From positions 3,224,001-3,288,000 of the forward strand of contig NZ_OW235315.1 of NCBI RefSeq assembly GCF_934924865.1: DNA of 64,000 nt. Direction: 5' to 3'. The notes under the pieces were generated by a model. That model made no database searches. It saw only the letters and a list, made by a program, of their open reading frames with translations, and was not told the origin of the DNA. Source of the stretch: Tepidibacter aestuarii (GTDB taxonomy: Bacteria; Bacillota; Clostridia; Peptostreptococcales; Peptostreptococcaceae). The number at the start of each line of letters is the position of its first letter. The stretch's first letter is position 1. Below, in pieces: positions 50,908-62,327 of the stretch. The translations under genes and the position numbers were made by a program.

Positions 50908-53900
50908 TTATTTTGCTGATACTGTTACAGCATCTGTTCCTGTTGGAACTGTTACTACGAATACTTTAGTATCAGTAGCTGCATTCTTTGTAAATGTTAC
51001 TTCGATTTCAAATGTAAATAATGTGCTAGCATCTCTTGTTATAACAACTGGATCTGCATCAGTTGCATCTCCTGGAGTTGTTACATCATCATTTCCATTA
51101 AAGTTAGCAGGTGCTGCGAATGAATATGATACTCCATTTGCAGTAGTTGGTACTGCTATACTAGGTGCTGCTTGATCAGCATTTGTTACTACAAGTGTTG
51201 TTAAAGCTGCTTTTGCATCTGCTACATCTGTTTCATCTGCTGATGCTGCTTCTAAATCTGCTAATGCTGTTTCTGCATCAGTTAATTTAGTTATATCTCC
51301 TACAGCTGTTTTTTGTGCTGCTGTTAATGGAGCAAAAGCTGCTCTTGCTGCTTCAATTTGTGCTTTGTGAGCTACTGTTACATCAGCTGAAGCTGGTAAT
51401 GCTGCTATTAATGCTTTTACATCTTCTACTACTGTAAGACTTGCTAATTCAGCTTCAAGTGTAGCTAATCTAGTATTATTATCTGTTGCATCTGCATCAA
51501 CTAAAGCTTTTTGAGCAGTTGTTAATGCATCATAAGCTGCTCTTGCTGCTTCTATATCAGCTTTATCTGCTACCGCTACAGCACCTGCTGCTGGTAAATC
51601 ATGAATTAAAGCTATTACTTTATTTGCTATTTCAGCATCTGTAGAAACTCTTACGAATGTCTTAACTACTCCGTTTTCTACTACTATATCTTTAACTGTA
51701 TCATTTACAGATAATGCACTATCTATTGATGATTTACCTACTGCAATAACTTTTCCAGTTTCATCTTTAAGAATTGTAGTCGCACCAATTTCATAAGTGT
51801 CTTCACCTACAATCATGTTACCATCAGCATTAATGTAAGTAACCTTACCGTCTTCTGATGGAGTTGGAGTAGAATCATTATCATCAGCATTTAATCCTAA
51901 CCAAGCCGTTCTATCTGCACTACTATCTCCTGCTTCATCTAAGAACTTATCAGCTTCATCATCTAAGCTCTTCATATCTGTATCATATAACTTAACTACT
52001 TCAACGATTCCTCTATCAGCAACTACAGTCACATAATCATTTTCATCTAAGTCACTGTATGACATAACATCATCTGTCTCATAGTAAAGAGCATCTGAAG
52101 CTAATCTTAAAGTAACTTTTGAGCTTGAGCTACTAGCATCAGTTTGAACTACTAAAGTCTTTCCTGAAAGATCCATTACTTTTCCTGTGTACTTAACAAC
52201 ATCAGAGCTTGTAGCTGGCTTAATCTTTCCATTAGAAGTCTCTACGAATTTTACAACTGTATCTTCAGCTATATTAGCATTGCTACCTGTTGTATCAAAT
52301 GCAGAATCTAATTCATATCTCTTAGTTTCAGTTGCTCCAGGAAGCATTATTTCAGCATACTCATCTCCATCTTTAGTGTTGATCTTTAATACATATCCCA
52401 TTAATGTATCATCTTCAACTAAGTCAAAATCTTTAACGAAGAATAAAGCTTCAATTTCTCCATCATCATTCTTAGCATAAACTACCTCTGTATTAGATGC
52501 AACAGTCTTATCTTCTAAGTCTGCCCACTTAACTATTTCAGCATCATCTGCATCTCCGATTTTTCCTGACTCATATGCTGCAGTATAGTCAAATACTACT
52601 ACATCGTCAGATACTATATGAGTTCCATCTGCTAAAACGATACTACTTTCAGTTATCTCTTTACCAGTTCCTGCTTTTCCTGTTGGTATAACACCAGTGT
52701 CATCTACTGATTTTATTTTTTCTATTGTATCTATTTTTCCATCTTTGTCTACTGTATATTTAATCATGTCATTCTTACCATGATCAGCTACATCATCTGC
52801 ATCTGTATATGCTGTAAAGTCATCAGTATCTACATCTAATTCATACTCTACTTCTTTACCTTCTGGGTTAAGAACTTTTACAGTTACATCTGAATATCTC
52901 TTATCTGTTCCTGTGATTATCCCATATAAATCATCTGAAGAAGATTTAACATCAGTTGTTATATGTCTTATATCTCCTACTAAGTCTAATAATGCTAATA
53001 CTTTAGCATCTTCACCAGTTATATCATTTAACTCGCTGCTTGAGCTTCCATATAAGTCAACATCTTTGTTTTCATTTACAGATACAGTTGCATTTTTAGC
53101 TACATCATAATCTTTATTAGCTATTTCAAATTCTGAAGAATTCCAAGATTCTCCTGCACCTTCAACAGCATTTCTTACAACTACTAATTGAAGAACTTCA
53201 TCTTTATCAGCAGCTAATTCTAAGTCGTCTCCATCTAAATCTTTATCATTTACATATACAACATCATTTGCTTTGATGTCTTCTAACTTCATTACATTTC
53301 CAGCAGCGTCCATAACTACAACTTTATCATAGTCTTTAGCTTTTATTTCTCTAGTGTCTTCATCTGCATCAAAGTAAGTTAATTTGTCTTCATCAGCTTT
53401 AACTGCTACAATAGCATCTTTTTCCCACTCTTGAGCATCTACTATAGCTATGTTTCCTTTTTCATTAGCAACAGCTTTAACGAATAAGTTTCCTTTTTTA
53501 GCTTGCTCTGTAAATTCTTTTTGATTTACTTCTTTATTGTCTATATAGTACACTACATCTTCATCAACATTAACTTCTTTGTCAGCATTGATTATAGTGA
53601 ACTCATCTTCGTCTACTGTTTCGTCTTCATCTATTACATCATAGTAAGTTTTGAAGTCTTTATCAGCATCTTCTACGAATACTACTTCTTTATCTGTAGT
53701 GTCATAGTATACATTTAATCCTTCTCCAAGTAAATTGTCTATAGATACTTTTTCTAAATCTACATCTATAGTTTTTTCTCTATCTTTATTATCATCATCT
53801 TTGTAAGCTATCTTTATTTGATCTTTGTCTATTGATCCGTCTACTCTTGGTATAGCTATAACTTGAGCATCTTCATACTTCTCAACATCTAATTTATCTT

Positions 53901-54555
53901 CGATTAAAGTTTTATTTTCGTCAACTATCCAGTTATCTTCATCTCCGTAAGTTGCTTGCTTTATTATATTAGCATCTAAAGTATTGCTTAATAGTAATGC
54001 AGCAGCTCCTCTGTTTACAGAAGTTCCTTCAACTTCAACTCCGTCAGTTACATCTACTTCAGCAGCTTTTGCCATGTAGTTTCCTGGCCAAGATCCTGCT
54101 AAGAACTCATCTTTGTATCCTAAAGATCTAACAAGCATAGTTAATGCTTCAGCATAAGATACTTTTGCAGATGGCTTGAAAGTTCCATCTGGGTATCCAG
54201 ATAATATTCCTTGTCCTTGAGCTACATTAATGTATCCCCAAGCCCATTGGCAAGATGCATCAACATCGTTGAAAGCTGGCTTGTGAGTGCTGTTTTTAGC
54301 AGCTGATCCAAGTCCTAAAGCTTCAACTAACATTTTAGAGAATTGAGCTCTTGTTAATTCCATTTCTGCATGGTACTTTCCATCTTCCATACCATTAACT
54401 ATATCGAAAGCATTTAATTTCTCAATAGCTTTTACTACGTCTTGATTATCTATACCTTCAGTTAACTTAGCGTCCATTGCAAATGCAGATCCCATAGATC
54501 CGAATGCTAAAGCACCAGCTAAAGCTACTGAAAGAACTTTTTTAGTATTCTTCAT
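50908..54555 (-). CDS. Large S-layer protein with SLH domains and helical repeats
   Basis: 1215 residues. The signal peptide is nearly the same as in the other S-layer genes (ending SAFA). SLH-like domains are at about 33-80, 92-145 and a degenerate third. An acidic beta-rich body follows. Near the C-terminus two helical repeats of about 65 residues (ALIHDLPAAGAVAVADKADIEAARAAYDALTTAQKALV; ALIAALPASADVTVAHKAQIEAARAAFAPLTAAQKTAV) are followed by a final beta domain. The gene has the best promoter of the group (TTGACT, 17 bases, TATAAT) and a short leader, so it may encode the major S-layer protein. The Ala-rich C-terminus differs in codon use from the body. Confidence 0.9.
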   Translation of the reverse strand: MKNTKKVLSVALAGALAFGSMGSAFAMDAKLTEGIDNQDVVKAIEKLNAFDIVNGMEDGKYHAEMELTRAQFSKMLVEALGLGSAAKNSTHKPAFNDVDASCQWAWGYINVAQGQGILSGYPDGTFKPSAKVSYAEALTMLVRSLGYKDEFLAGSWPGNYMAKAAEVDVTDGVEVEGTSVNRGAAALLLSNTLDANIIKQATYGDEDNWIVDENKTLIEDKLDVEKYEDAQVIAIPRVDGSIDKDQIKIAYKDDDNKDREKTIDVDLEKVSIDNLLGEGLNVYYDTTDKEVVFVEDADKDFKTYYDVIDEDETVDEDEFTIINADKEVNVDEDVVYYIDNKEVNQKEFTEQAKKGNLFVKAVANEKGNIAIVDAQEWEKDAIVAVKADEDKLTYFDADEDTREIKAKDYDKVVVMDAAGNVMKLEDIKANDVVYVNDKDLDGDDLELAADKDEVLQLVVVRNAVEGAGESWNSSEFEIANKDYDVAKNATVSVNENKDVDLYGSSSSELNDITGEDAKVLALLDLVGDIRHITTDVKSSSDDLYGIITGTDKRYSDVTVKVLNPEGKEVEYELDVDTDDFTAYTDADDVADHGKNDMIKYTVDKDGKIDTIEKIKSVDDTGVIPTGKAGTGKEITESSIVLADGTHIVSDDVVVFDYTAAYESGKIGDADDAEIVKWADLEDKTVASNTEVVYAKNDDGEIEALFFVKDFDLVEDDTLMGYVLKINTKDGDEYAEIMLPGATETKRYELDSAFDTTGSNANIAEDTVVKFVETSNGKIKPATSSDVVKYTGKVMDLSGKTLVVQTDASSSSSKVTLRLASDALYYETDDVMSYSDLDENDYVTVVADRGIVEVVKLYDTDMKSLDDEADKFLDEAGDSSADRTAWLGLNADDNDSTPTPSEDGKVTYINADGNMIVGEDTYEIGATTILKDETGKVIAVGKSSIDSALSVNDTVKDIVVENGVVKTFVRVSTDAEIANKVIALIHDLPAAGAVAVADKADIEAARAAYDALTTAQKALVDADATDNNTRLATLEAELASLTVVEDVKALIAALPASADVTVAHKAQIEAARAAFAPLTAAQKTAVGDITKLTDAETALADLEAASADETDVADAKAALTTLVVTNADQAAPSIAVPTTANGVSYSFAAPANFNGNDDVTTPGDATDADPVVITRDASTLFTFEIEVTFTKNAATDTKVFVVTVPTGTDAVTVSAK

Positions 54556-54629
54556 CCTATAATTCCTCCCTTAATTTATGTAAATACCCATTTATTTTAT
54601 AAAATGGTTTTACTTTATTATTCATGAAA

Positions 54630-54658
54630 ATTATACCACTGTAAATTTTTCCAGTCAA
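54630..54658 (-). promoter_or_regulatory. Sigma-A promoter of the large S-layer gene
   Basis: TTGACT (54658-54653), 17 bases, TATAAT (54635-54630). Six TTTGTAAT/ATTACAAA motifs lie upstream between about 54670 and 54840. Confidence 0.75.
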
Positions 54659-54659
54659 T

Positions 54660-55105
54660 AATGAAAGCTGCTTTGTAATGTTTTTGTAATAATTGGCAAC
54701 TTTTTTGTAATATTATAGATATTTGTCTGTATTTTACATGGATAAATTTTCTTATGATCCTACAAAAGTAATTATATGTTAATTCATGAAAAAAATCCAT
54801 TACAAATATATTACAAAATAGAATTGTTTTGTAATATATTTGTTATATTTTTCTTATATAGGTTGCAATTAGTAGTTTTCAGGATAATTATTCCTTGGAA
54901 AATTTATCATATTTTATTCGCTTATTTTTTAAACTCATTATTCAATATTCTTTCTTTTATGTATAAATATAACTTAAATTCTAATAACCATGGCATAAGG
55001 TTAATTTTTACAGTCTAGTTTTTATAACTTAAATAATTCATTAAAAAATTACGTGTATGTCTGTAGAACTTTTTTAAAACGCGATTTCAGATATTAACCA
55101 CCAAA
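54660..55105. other. AT-rich upstream region of the large S-layer gene
   Basis: No gene. The first 180 bases hold six copies of TTTGTAAT in both orientations; the remainder shows nothing I can name. Confidence 0.5.
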
Positions 55106-55115
55106 CTAAAAAATT

Positions 55116-55358
55116 GAGGTAATTAAAATGTTAGATACTTTTTGGTTAACATTTTTCCATACAACTTAAATTATGCCGTTAAGATATACGTTAATAAACT
55201 TCTTTGTCTGACCGTAGGGAGTTTAAGAAGTTTTAGGATATCTTATAAGGTATAATCTTTAGTTGTATAAAATTCGCTTACACTCATGTCGCCAACGAAT
55301 TCTAATGAATTCCGTTGCTCAAAAATGTTGACTAAGTAGCGGTATTTTAATTGCCTCC
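55116..55358. repeat. Covarying hairpin element, copy 2
   Basis: The left end GAGGTAATTAAAAT pairs with the right end ATTTTAATTGCCTC, then a block pairing as in copy 1, and a central AACTTCTT/AAGAAGTT stem around TGTCTGACCGTAGGGAG. It lies between the pyrG terminator and the large S-layer gene. Confidence 0.6.
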
Positions 55359-55398
55359 ATTTTTCACTTAAGTACTTATCTAAATTTATGAATAAAAA

Positions 55399-55440
55399 AA
55401 GAGCTATATAGTAGAAAGTACTTTCTACTATATAGCTCTT
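55399..55440 (-). terminator. Terminator of pyrG
   Basis: A 21-bp perfect palindrome AAGAGCTATATAGTAGAAAG.. centred at 55419/55420, with TTTTTTT following on the minus strand. Confidence 0.8.
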
Positions 55441-55448
55441 AAATATAT

Positions 55449-57071
<1,623 letters not shown>

Positions 57072-57092
57072 TTAAATTTTAATTTTTTCCTT

Positions 57093-57131
57093 AAAAAAAG
57101 GGTAGGTCGCCCTAGGAAAGGGCGACCTACC
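57093..57131 (-). promoter_or_regulatory. Attenuator-like hairpin in the pyrG leader
   Basis: A 13-bp perfect stem (GGTAGGTCGCCCT with AGGGCGACCTACC; 57101-57113 and 57119-57131) then a 7-base T run on the minus strand, 48 bases before the pyrG start. The 5' arm and loop read GCCCTTTCC, a pyrimidine-rich stretch like the one used in CTP-sensing pyrG attenuation of B. subtilis. It could instead simply end the protease transcript. Confidence 0.6.
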
Positions 57132-57196
57132 ATGTATTAGAAACCACCCTTTTAGGGTCAGGCTTTTAAATTTTCTTTTTTTTAAACAACTACTCT

Positions 57197-57225
57197 ATTG
57201 TATCATCACTTTTTTAATATTTCAA
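57197..57225 (-). promoter_or_regulatory. Sigma-A promoter of pyrG
   Basis: TTGAAA (57225-57220), 17 bases, TACAAT (57202-57197), overlapping the last codons of the protease gene. It places the attenuator hairpin inside a leader of about 145 bases. Confidence 0.6.
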
Positions 57226-58567
57226 TAGATTTTTTTAATTGTTTGTCCATTTTGTCAGAAAGCATATATTTTACAAATTCTTCATTGATTTTACTTAGTG
57301 TTGTTAAATCTGCTGCTCCATATGGATAAATACCAGTATCTTGTTGAAACTTCTCTACAGCCTTAAATGTAGAGTCTTGATATACTCCCTTAGGATCAGT
57401 TATATCATATCCCATGGCCTCAAGCCTTTCCTGAACAGCTAATACCTCAAGACCAGCATCTCCTTTAGATAACTTTGTATTTTTATCAAGCTCCATAAGC
57501 TTATCGGCATCTATATCATATCTATCACAGTCTATATCAGGAGTAACTCCAGTACCATCTATACTTCTGTCAGACGGAAGATAGTACTTTGCTATTGTAA
57601 GCTTAATCCCTTCTCCATTCTTTAAAGGAAGAATAGTTTGAACAGTTCCCTTCCCATATGTAGTCTTCCCTATTAAAGTTCCAGACTTAGTGTCCTGTAT
57701 AGCACCAGATAATAGCTCAGATGCTGATGCTGAATTTTCATCTACTAAAACAGCTAATTTATCAAACGCAACCTCACCTTTTGAATAATGGTTGATTACC
57801 TTGTCTTTTGCATCACGTACTATAACAACCTTACCTTTAGGTACGAAGTGTTTAGATACTTCAACTACAGCAGATAAACTTCCACCTGGGTTTCCCCTTA
57901 AATCAAGTACAGCTTTATTGATCCCTTGCTTCTTAAGTTCATCAACAGCAGCTTGTACTTCATCTTCTACATCAGTTGTAAACTGAGATATCTTAATATA
58001 CCCAACATCTCCTTCTATTACTCTATACTTAACAGATTTTATTTTTATCTCATCTCTTTTTATATCAACTTTAAATTCCTTGCCATTTCTAGATATAGTA
58101 AGGTTAACATTAGTTCCCTTATCTCCCTTTATTTTATTGATAACCTCTTTAAGATCCTTAATTTCTCCAAGTCTTTCATCTTCTATACCAACTATAGTAT
58201 CACCAGGCATAATACCAGCCTTTTGAGCAGGAGAATCTTCTATTGGCTCTACAATATTAAGTTTACCATCTTTAACATTTATTAAAGCACCTATTCCATA
58301 CATTTTTCCATTAACAGACTCAGTAAAGCTCTCATTAGTCTCCTTGTCCATATAAATACTATGCTTATCTAACTTTTCAAACATACCTTTAATAGCTGAA
58401 TCATACAGTTCATCTTCTGTAACCTCGCCTGCATAATTGTTCATTATGTACTTCTTAACAGCATTGAAGAACTCCTCATTCTTAACAAAATCATCAGCAA
58501 ATGCAATGTTTGTAATCAAAATCATTACAGTTACCAAACTACATAAAAATCTACCCGTCTTCTTCAC
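57206..58567 (-). CDS. ctpA: C-terminal processing peptidase (S41 family) with PDZ and peptidoglycan-binding domain
   Basis: 453 residues. Signal peptide or membrane anchor at 1-24, PDZ domain at about 88-168 (YGIGALINVKDGKLNIVEPIEDSPAQKAGIMPGD), and S41 protease domain with the catalytic serine in NSASASE (about 279-281) and lysine K306 in TYGKGTVQ. A peptidoglycan-binding-1 domain lies at about 363-430 (LSKGDAGLEVLAVQERLEAMGYDI). CtpA/CtpB proteases cleave exported substrates at the outer face of the membrane, including sporulation signalling proteins. The start is GTG after GAGGGTGAG. An extended -10 promoter (TGCTATAAT, about 58943-58951) would give a 370-base leader that contains hairpin element copy 3. 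Confidence 0.93.
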   Translation of the reverse strand: MKKTGRFLCSLVTVMILITNIAFADDFVKNEEFFNAVKKYIMNNYAGEVTEDELYDSAIKGMFEKLDKHSIYMDKETNESFTESVNGKMYGIGALINVKDGKLNIVEPIEDSPAQKAGIMPGDTIVGIEDERLGEIKDLKEVINKIKGDKGTNVNLTISRNGKEFKVDIKRDEIKIKSVKYRVIEGDVGYIKISQFTTDVEDEVQAAVDELKKQGINKAVLDLRGNPGGSLSAVVEVSKHFVPKGKVVIVRDAKDKVINHYSKGEVAFDKLAVLVDENSASASELLSGAIQDTKSGTLIGKTTYGKGTVQTILPLKNGEGIKLTIAKYYLPSDRSIDGTGVTPDIDCDRYDIDADKLMELDKNTKLSKGDAGLEVLAVQERLEAMGYDITDPKGVYQDSTFKAVEKFQQDTGIYPYGAADLTTLSKINEEFVKYMLSDKMDKQLKKSIEILKK

Positions 58568-59000
58568 ATTCTCACCCTCTTCTATTTTTACAAAACATTT
58601 AACTAATATCGATTAACTAAGTAGTGGCATTTTAATAACTATAATTTACGCTTAAACACAAATTAAAAATGGTACTTATTTAAATGTTAACTACTTTTTT
58701 GTTAATATTTTTCTATAAAACTTAGATTACACCGTTTAAATATACGTTAAAAAACTCCTGTGTCTGACCGCAGGGAGTTCCAGAAGTTTTAGGATATTTA
58801 ATAAGGTGAAATCTTTAGTTTTATTAAAATATTGACCAAGTAGCGTTATTTCAATAAGTTCTATTTTTCGATTAACCACTAAACTAAAAATACTACGAAA
58901 TCTTTAAATGTTCTTATGTAAAATAATTCAAAATACCCTTTTATTATAGCACAGTTTTACGATATCCTATATATATACAAATTTCAAAGGAGGTAACTTA
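58568..59000. other. Gap with hairpin element copy 3 and fragments
   Basis: No gene. It contains element copy 3 (58663-58870), a right-end fragment of the same element at about 58612-58656 (TTAACTAAGTAGTGGCATTTTAA), and the minus-strand extended -10 TGCTATAAT near 58943-58951. Confidence 0.5.
58663..58870. repeat. Covarying hairpin element, copy 3
   Basis: GGTACTTATTTAAA on the left pairs with TTTCAATAAGTTCTA on the right; the central part is AACTCCTGTGTCTGACCGCA, then GGGAGTTCCAGAAGTT. Same order of blocks as copies 1 and 2. Confidence 0.6.
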
Positions 59001-59714
59001 ATGAAAAAAAGAATTTTATGCCTAACATTCATACTAATCCTAATATGTGGAACACTAGCATTTTCAAGTGGATACACTAAGTCTATAACTGCTTATTTCT
59101 ATAACATAAAAGTGTCTTTAAACGGAAAAACTCTTAACTTCTCAAACGAACCATTTATATACGGAGGTAATGTATATGTTCCTTTAAGAGACGTATCAGA
59201 GAGCCTTGGAGTTAATGTTGCTTGGGATGATAGAAATAAGACTGTTTATATGCATGATGATGGATCTCTTGGTAACAATAACAGTTCATATGAAATAGAA
59301 ATGTTAAAAAACCAACTTAAAGCTAAGGACGCTGAAATTGAAAGACTTAAAGACGACGACGATGATGATGACGAAGATTTAGAAGACTTAGAAGATAAGC
59401 TTAATGATGACTACGATGAATATACTAAAGGATATAAAGATTTAGAGTTTGAATACGATCTATCAGAGCGTTCTAATGGAGATATAAAGGTTAAAATGAC
59501 TGGAGACTTTGAGAGAGATTCTAAGTACTGGAGCGATCGTGATGATAAAGATTTCAGAGACTTTATAGAAGATGAAGTATGTGATGAAATAACAGACGAA
59601 TTCAGAGAAGATATCCAAATATACATATATGATGAAGATGACGACAAATGTGCTGAATATGAATACGATTACAGCGATAGAGATTTAGACATAGAATATG
59701 AATATGAAGACTAG
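59001..59714 (+). CDS. Secreted protein with copper-amine-oxidase-N-like domain and acidic tail
   Basis: 237 residues. Signal peptide 1-22, then a copper amine oxidase N-terminal-like domain (about 30-85: IKVSLNGKTLNFSNEPFIYGGNVYVPLRDVSESLGVNVAWDDRNKTVYM), a module common in clostridial exported proteins with no oxidase activity of its own. A coiled coil (about 95-118) leads into a run of aspartates (DDDDDDDE), and the C-terminal half is extremely acidic and Tyr-rich (YEYDYSDRDLDIEYEYED). AAAGGAGG precedes the ATG. A terminator hairpin (AAAGCTGCTCAA/TTGAGCAGCTTT) follows at 59716-59745. Probably a calcium- or cation-binding wall-associated protein; function unknown. Confidence 0.75.
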   Translation: MKKRILCLTFILILICGTLAFSSGYTKSITAYFYNIKVSLNGKTLNFSNEPFIYGGNVYVPLRDVSESLGVNVAWDDRNKTVYMHDDGSLGNNNSSYEIEMLKNQLKAKDAEIERLKDDDDDDDEDLEDLEDKLNDDYDEYTKGYKDLEFEYDLSERSNGDIKVKMTGDFERDSKYWSDRDDKDFRDFIEDEVCDEITDEFREDIQIYIYDEDDDKCAEYEYDYSDRDLDIEYEYED

Positions 59715-59715
59715 T

Positions 59716-59747
59716 AAAGCTGCTCAATTTGAGCAGCTTTATTTTTT
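59716..59747 (+). terminator. Terminator after the acidic secreted protein
   Basis: AAAGCTGCTCAA with TTGAGCAGCTTT and a T-rich tail. Confidence 0.75.
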
Positions 59748-59818
59748 TAAGCACTATATTCCACTTTATATTATCTTAATTTAGATGTACAATCTTATAT
59801 AAGAAAGGAGTGTTCTCT

Positions 59819-60832
59819 TTGGACTACAACAACCTAACCTTAAATGGAAATGACAGCGTAATAAGAACTCTATTCTTTACAGACGTCCACGTAAGTGGAA
59901 GAAATCCTAGAAGCAGAAAAGATAACTTCTTGGATACAGTTCTTGATAAGCTTACTCAAATAAATGATATAGCCAAAGCCAAAAACTGCGACTTTGTACT
60001 ATTCGGAGGAGACCTATTTGATAACCCAAGTGTATCAAATGCAGTGGCTGGAAGAACAGCAAGAATACTTAGAAACTTTAATAAGATAATAGGAATTGCC
60101 GGAAACCACGACTTATTCGGTAACAATATAGACAACATAAAATCAACACAACTCGGACTATTCGAAAAAGCAGGACTTATAGACCTTATGTACAAAGGAG
60201 AAAAACTTATAATAAATAAAAATGACCTCACACTCCAAATAACGGGAACTCCTTCTCACTTTGGTATAGACCATGATGATATCAAAGAAGACTATGTTGT
60301 GGATACTAAAGATGGAAATAAAGCAATCCATATAATACACGGTATGCTTATGGAAAAACAACTAAACCCACATATGACAGTAGTAACAATAGATCAGATT
60401 AAAGAAACCAAAGCAGACTTAACATTAACAGGTCACTACCATGCAGGGTTTGAACCTATACAAGTAGACGGTAAGTACTTCGCAAATCCAGGATCTTTAT
60501 CCAGAGTATCATCAGATAAAACTGAGATAAAAAGAAAAGTTGGGGTACTATATATAGAAGTATCAAAAGATGATATAAAACTAGACTTCATACCTCTAAA
60601 GCAACAAATGGGAGAAGACGTATTAGATAGATCTCATATAGAAAGCTCACAATATAAAGAAATACAAATAGAAGAATTCATGAGAGAAATCAAAGTAGCA
60701 TCAACAATAGAATCAATGGACATAACAAGCATAGTAAAAAAAATCGCAACTAATAAAGAACTGGAAAAAGAAGTAGTAGACTATGCACTTACAAAACTAT
60801 CAATAGCTGAGGAAAGTCTATCAAGCGAATAA
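59819..60832 (+). CDS. SbcD/Mre11-like metallophosphoesterase (DNA repair nuclease subunit)
   Basis: 337 residues. Motifs: TDVH at 21-24, GGDLFD at 63-68, GNHD at 95-98, an IHGMLM segment near 165 and TGHYHAG near 205, followed by ANPGSLSR. The order matches Mre11/SbcD-type nucleases that work with a Rad50/SbcC ATPase on DNA ends. The start is taken as TTG at 59819, 8 bases after AAAGGAG; a GTG at 59810 would overlap that site. First gene of an operon with the split Rad50-like genes (gap 21 bases). The size and neighbours recall phage-type recombination nucleases more than the standard bacterial sbcDC pair. Confidence 0.85.
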   Translation: MDYNNLTLNGNDSVIRTLFFTDVHVSGRNPRSRKDNFLDTVLDKLTQINDIAKAKNCDFVLFGGDLFDNPSVSNAVAGRTARILRNFNKIIGIAGNHDLFGNNIDNIKSTQLGLFEKAGLIDLMYKGEKLIINKNDLTLQITGTPSHFGIDHDDIKEDYVVDTKDGNKAIHIIHGMLMEKQLNPHMTVVTIDQIKETKADLTLTGHYHAGFEPIQVDGKYFANPGSLSRVSSDKTEIKRKVGVLYIEVSKDDIKLDFIPLKQQMGEDVLDRSHIESSQYKEIQIEEFMREIKVASTIESMDITSIVKKIATNKELEKEVVDYALTKLSIAEESLSSE

Positions 60833-60853
60833 TAAGTTAGGAGGATTTTGAAC

Positions 60854-62314
60854 TTGAAATATATAAAGCAGCTCCACATTCAAAACTTCCAAAGCCACCA
60901 AGACACAACCCTAGATCTTGTAAACGGCCTCAACACAATAATAGGTGAATCCGACAAAGGAAAATCAGCTATTATAAGAGCCATAAGATGGGTAATACTT
61001 AACGACCCTCAGGGAAACAACATGGTAAGGCAAGGAACTAAAGAATGCAGCGTAACACTAACCCTTAGTGACGAAACAAAGATAACTCGTACTAAAAAAC
61101 TAAGTGGAAAAAAGAAAATAACCTCTAAAAATACATATAAAATAGAATACCCAAACGGAGATATATCTGAAAACGAGAACTTCGGTGTTGACTCTATTCC
61201 AGAAGTTCTTCAGGCCTGTGGAGTTAATATACTTAAAATAGATAAGGACTTAGTTGAAATACCAAACTTTGCCTTCCAGCTAGACCCTCCATTTTTGGTA
61301 TCATCAAATGGATCTCAAAGATCAAAGACAATAGGTAAACTTATAAATGCCAACTTATTCGACTCATCAATAAGAGATATAAAAGCCGACATACTTGATA
61401 TAAACAGAAAAACAAAAGAAAAATCAGCTGAATACGAAGCTTTAAATGAAAAACTAAAACAATACGAAGACGTCGAAGAAGAAGAAAAGAAGCTTTCTAA
61501 AATAGAAAACTTTATATCTCAGGCTGAAAAAACAGAGAAAAACATAGATACCCTTAAAAGGTATATAAGCTCACTACAAAATATAAAACTACAAAAATCA
61601 AAATGCATGGAAGTTATAGACAAGCTATCTGATATAGAAGAAGCTCAACTCAACATAAAGGACTTAGAATTAAAGCACAAAGAATCTCTGAACTTCCAAA
61701 AAACATCTGCTTCTTTAAAATCGATAAATACAAATAAAAATTTACTTAAAGATACTATAACTAAACTATCGAACATAGAAGAAGCTGAAAAAATAAACAG
61801 CAACTTGATAAATACAATAGATAAACTAAGTAAAATACAACTACTGAAAAATAAAATAGATTATCTGGATAACCATAATAAAAACTTAAAAATAACACTT
61901 ACAAGACTACAAAACATAGATAGTATAAACGAAACATACTTAAAACTTCAAAATCTAAACTCAAAAACTGAGTCTCTACAGAAAATAAATAAAGAATACA
62001 AAGTAATATCAAATGAAAAAGCTAAACTTAGAAACGCCATAATCAAAATGCCAGACTTTAACCAAATAGAAAAACTACACTTAGACTATACAAATATACA
62101 AACTAAAATTGAAACAATAAAACAACTAAGCACAAACTACAAAGATACAAAACTAAGGCTAAAAAAAGGATCAGACTACATAAAAACAGTACAAGCAGGA
62201 CTAAACCAATGTACACAAGCATATTCCGATATGCTTAAAAACATGGGAAAATGCCCAACGTGCTTTAATGATATAGATAACACTACGGTACAAAATATAA
62301 TATCTAACTTATAA
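60854..62314 (+). CDS. Rad50/SbcC-like ATPase, N-terminal half ending at the zinc hook
   Basis: 486 residues. The N-terminus is the ATPase lobe with IQNFQSH and Walker A GESDKGKS (31-38). From about residue 165 to 460 the protein is a long coiled coil of repeated LSNIEEA / LKKLSKIQ-type heptads. Close to the end it has KCPTC, the CxxC of a Rad50 zinc hook, and stops about 17 residues later. The signature and Walker B motifs are missing and are found in the gene at 62582. The start is TTG at 60854 (9 bases after GGAGG); a TTG at 60848 is closer than usual. Together with the neighbouring nuclease it should form an SMC-like DNA-end processing complex. Confidence 0.8.
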   Translation: MKYIKQLHIQNFQSHQDTTLDLVNGLNTIIGESDKGKSAIIRAIRWVILNDPQGNNMVRQGTKECSVTLTLSDETKITRTKKLSGKKKITSKNTYKIEYPNGDISENENFGVDSIPEVLQACGVNILKIDKDLVEIPNFAFQLDPPFLVSSNGSQRSKTIGKLINANLFDSSIRDIKADILDINRKTKEKSAEYEALNEKLKQYEDVEEEEKKLSKIENFISQAEKTEKNIDTLKRYISSLQNIKLQKSKCMEVIDKLSDIEEAQLNIKDLELKHKESLNFQKTSASLKSINTNKNLLKDTITKLSNIEEAEKINSNLINTIDKLSKIQLLKNKIDYLDNHNKNLKITLTRLQNIDSINETYLKLQNLNSKTESLQKINKEYKVISNEKAKLRNAIIKMPDFNQIEKLHLDYTNIQTKIETIKQLSTNYKDTKLRLKKGSDYIKTVQAGLNQCTQAYSDMLKNMGKCPTCFNDIDNTTVQNIISNL

Positions 62315-62327
62315 GGAGGATTTTAAA

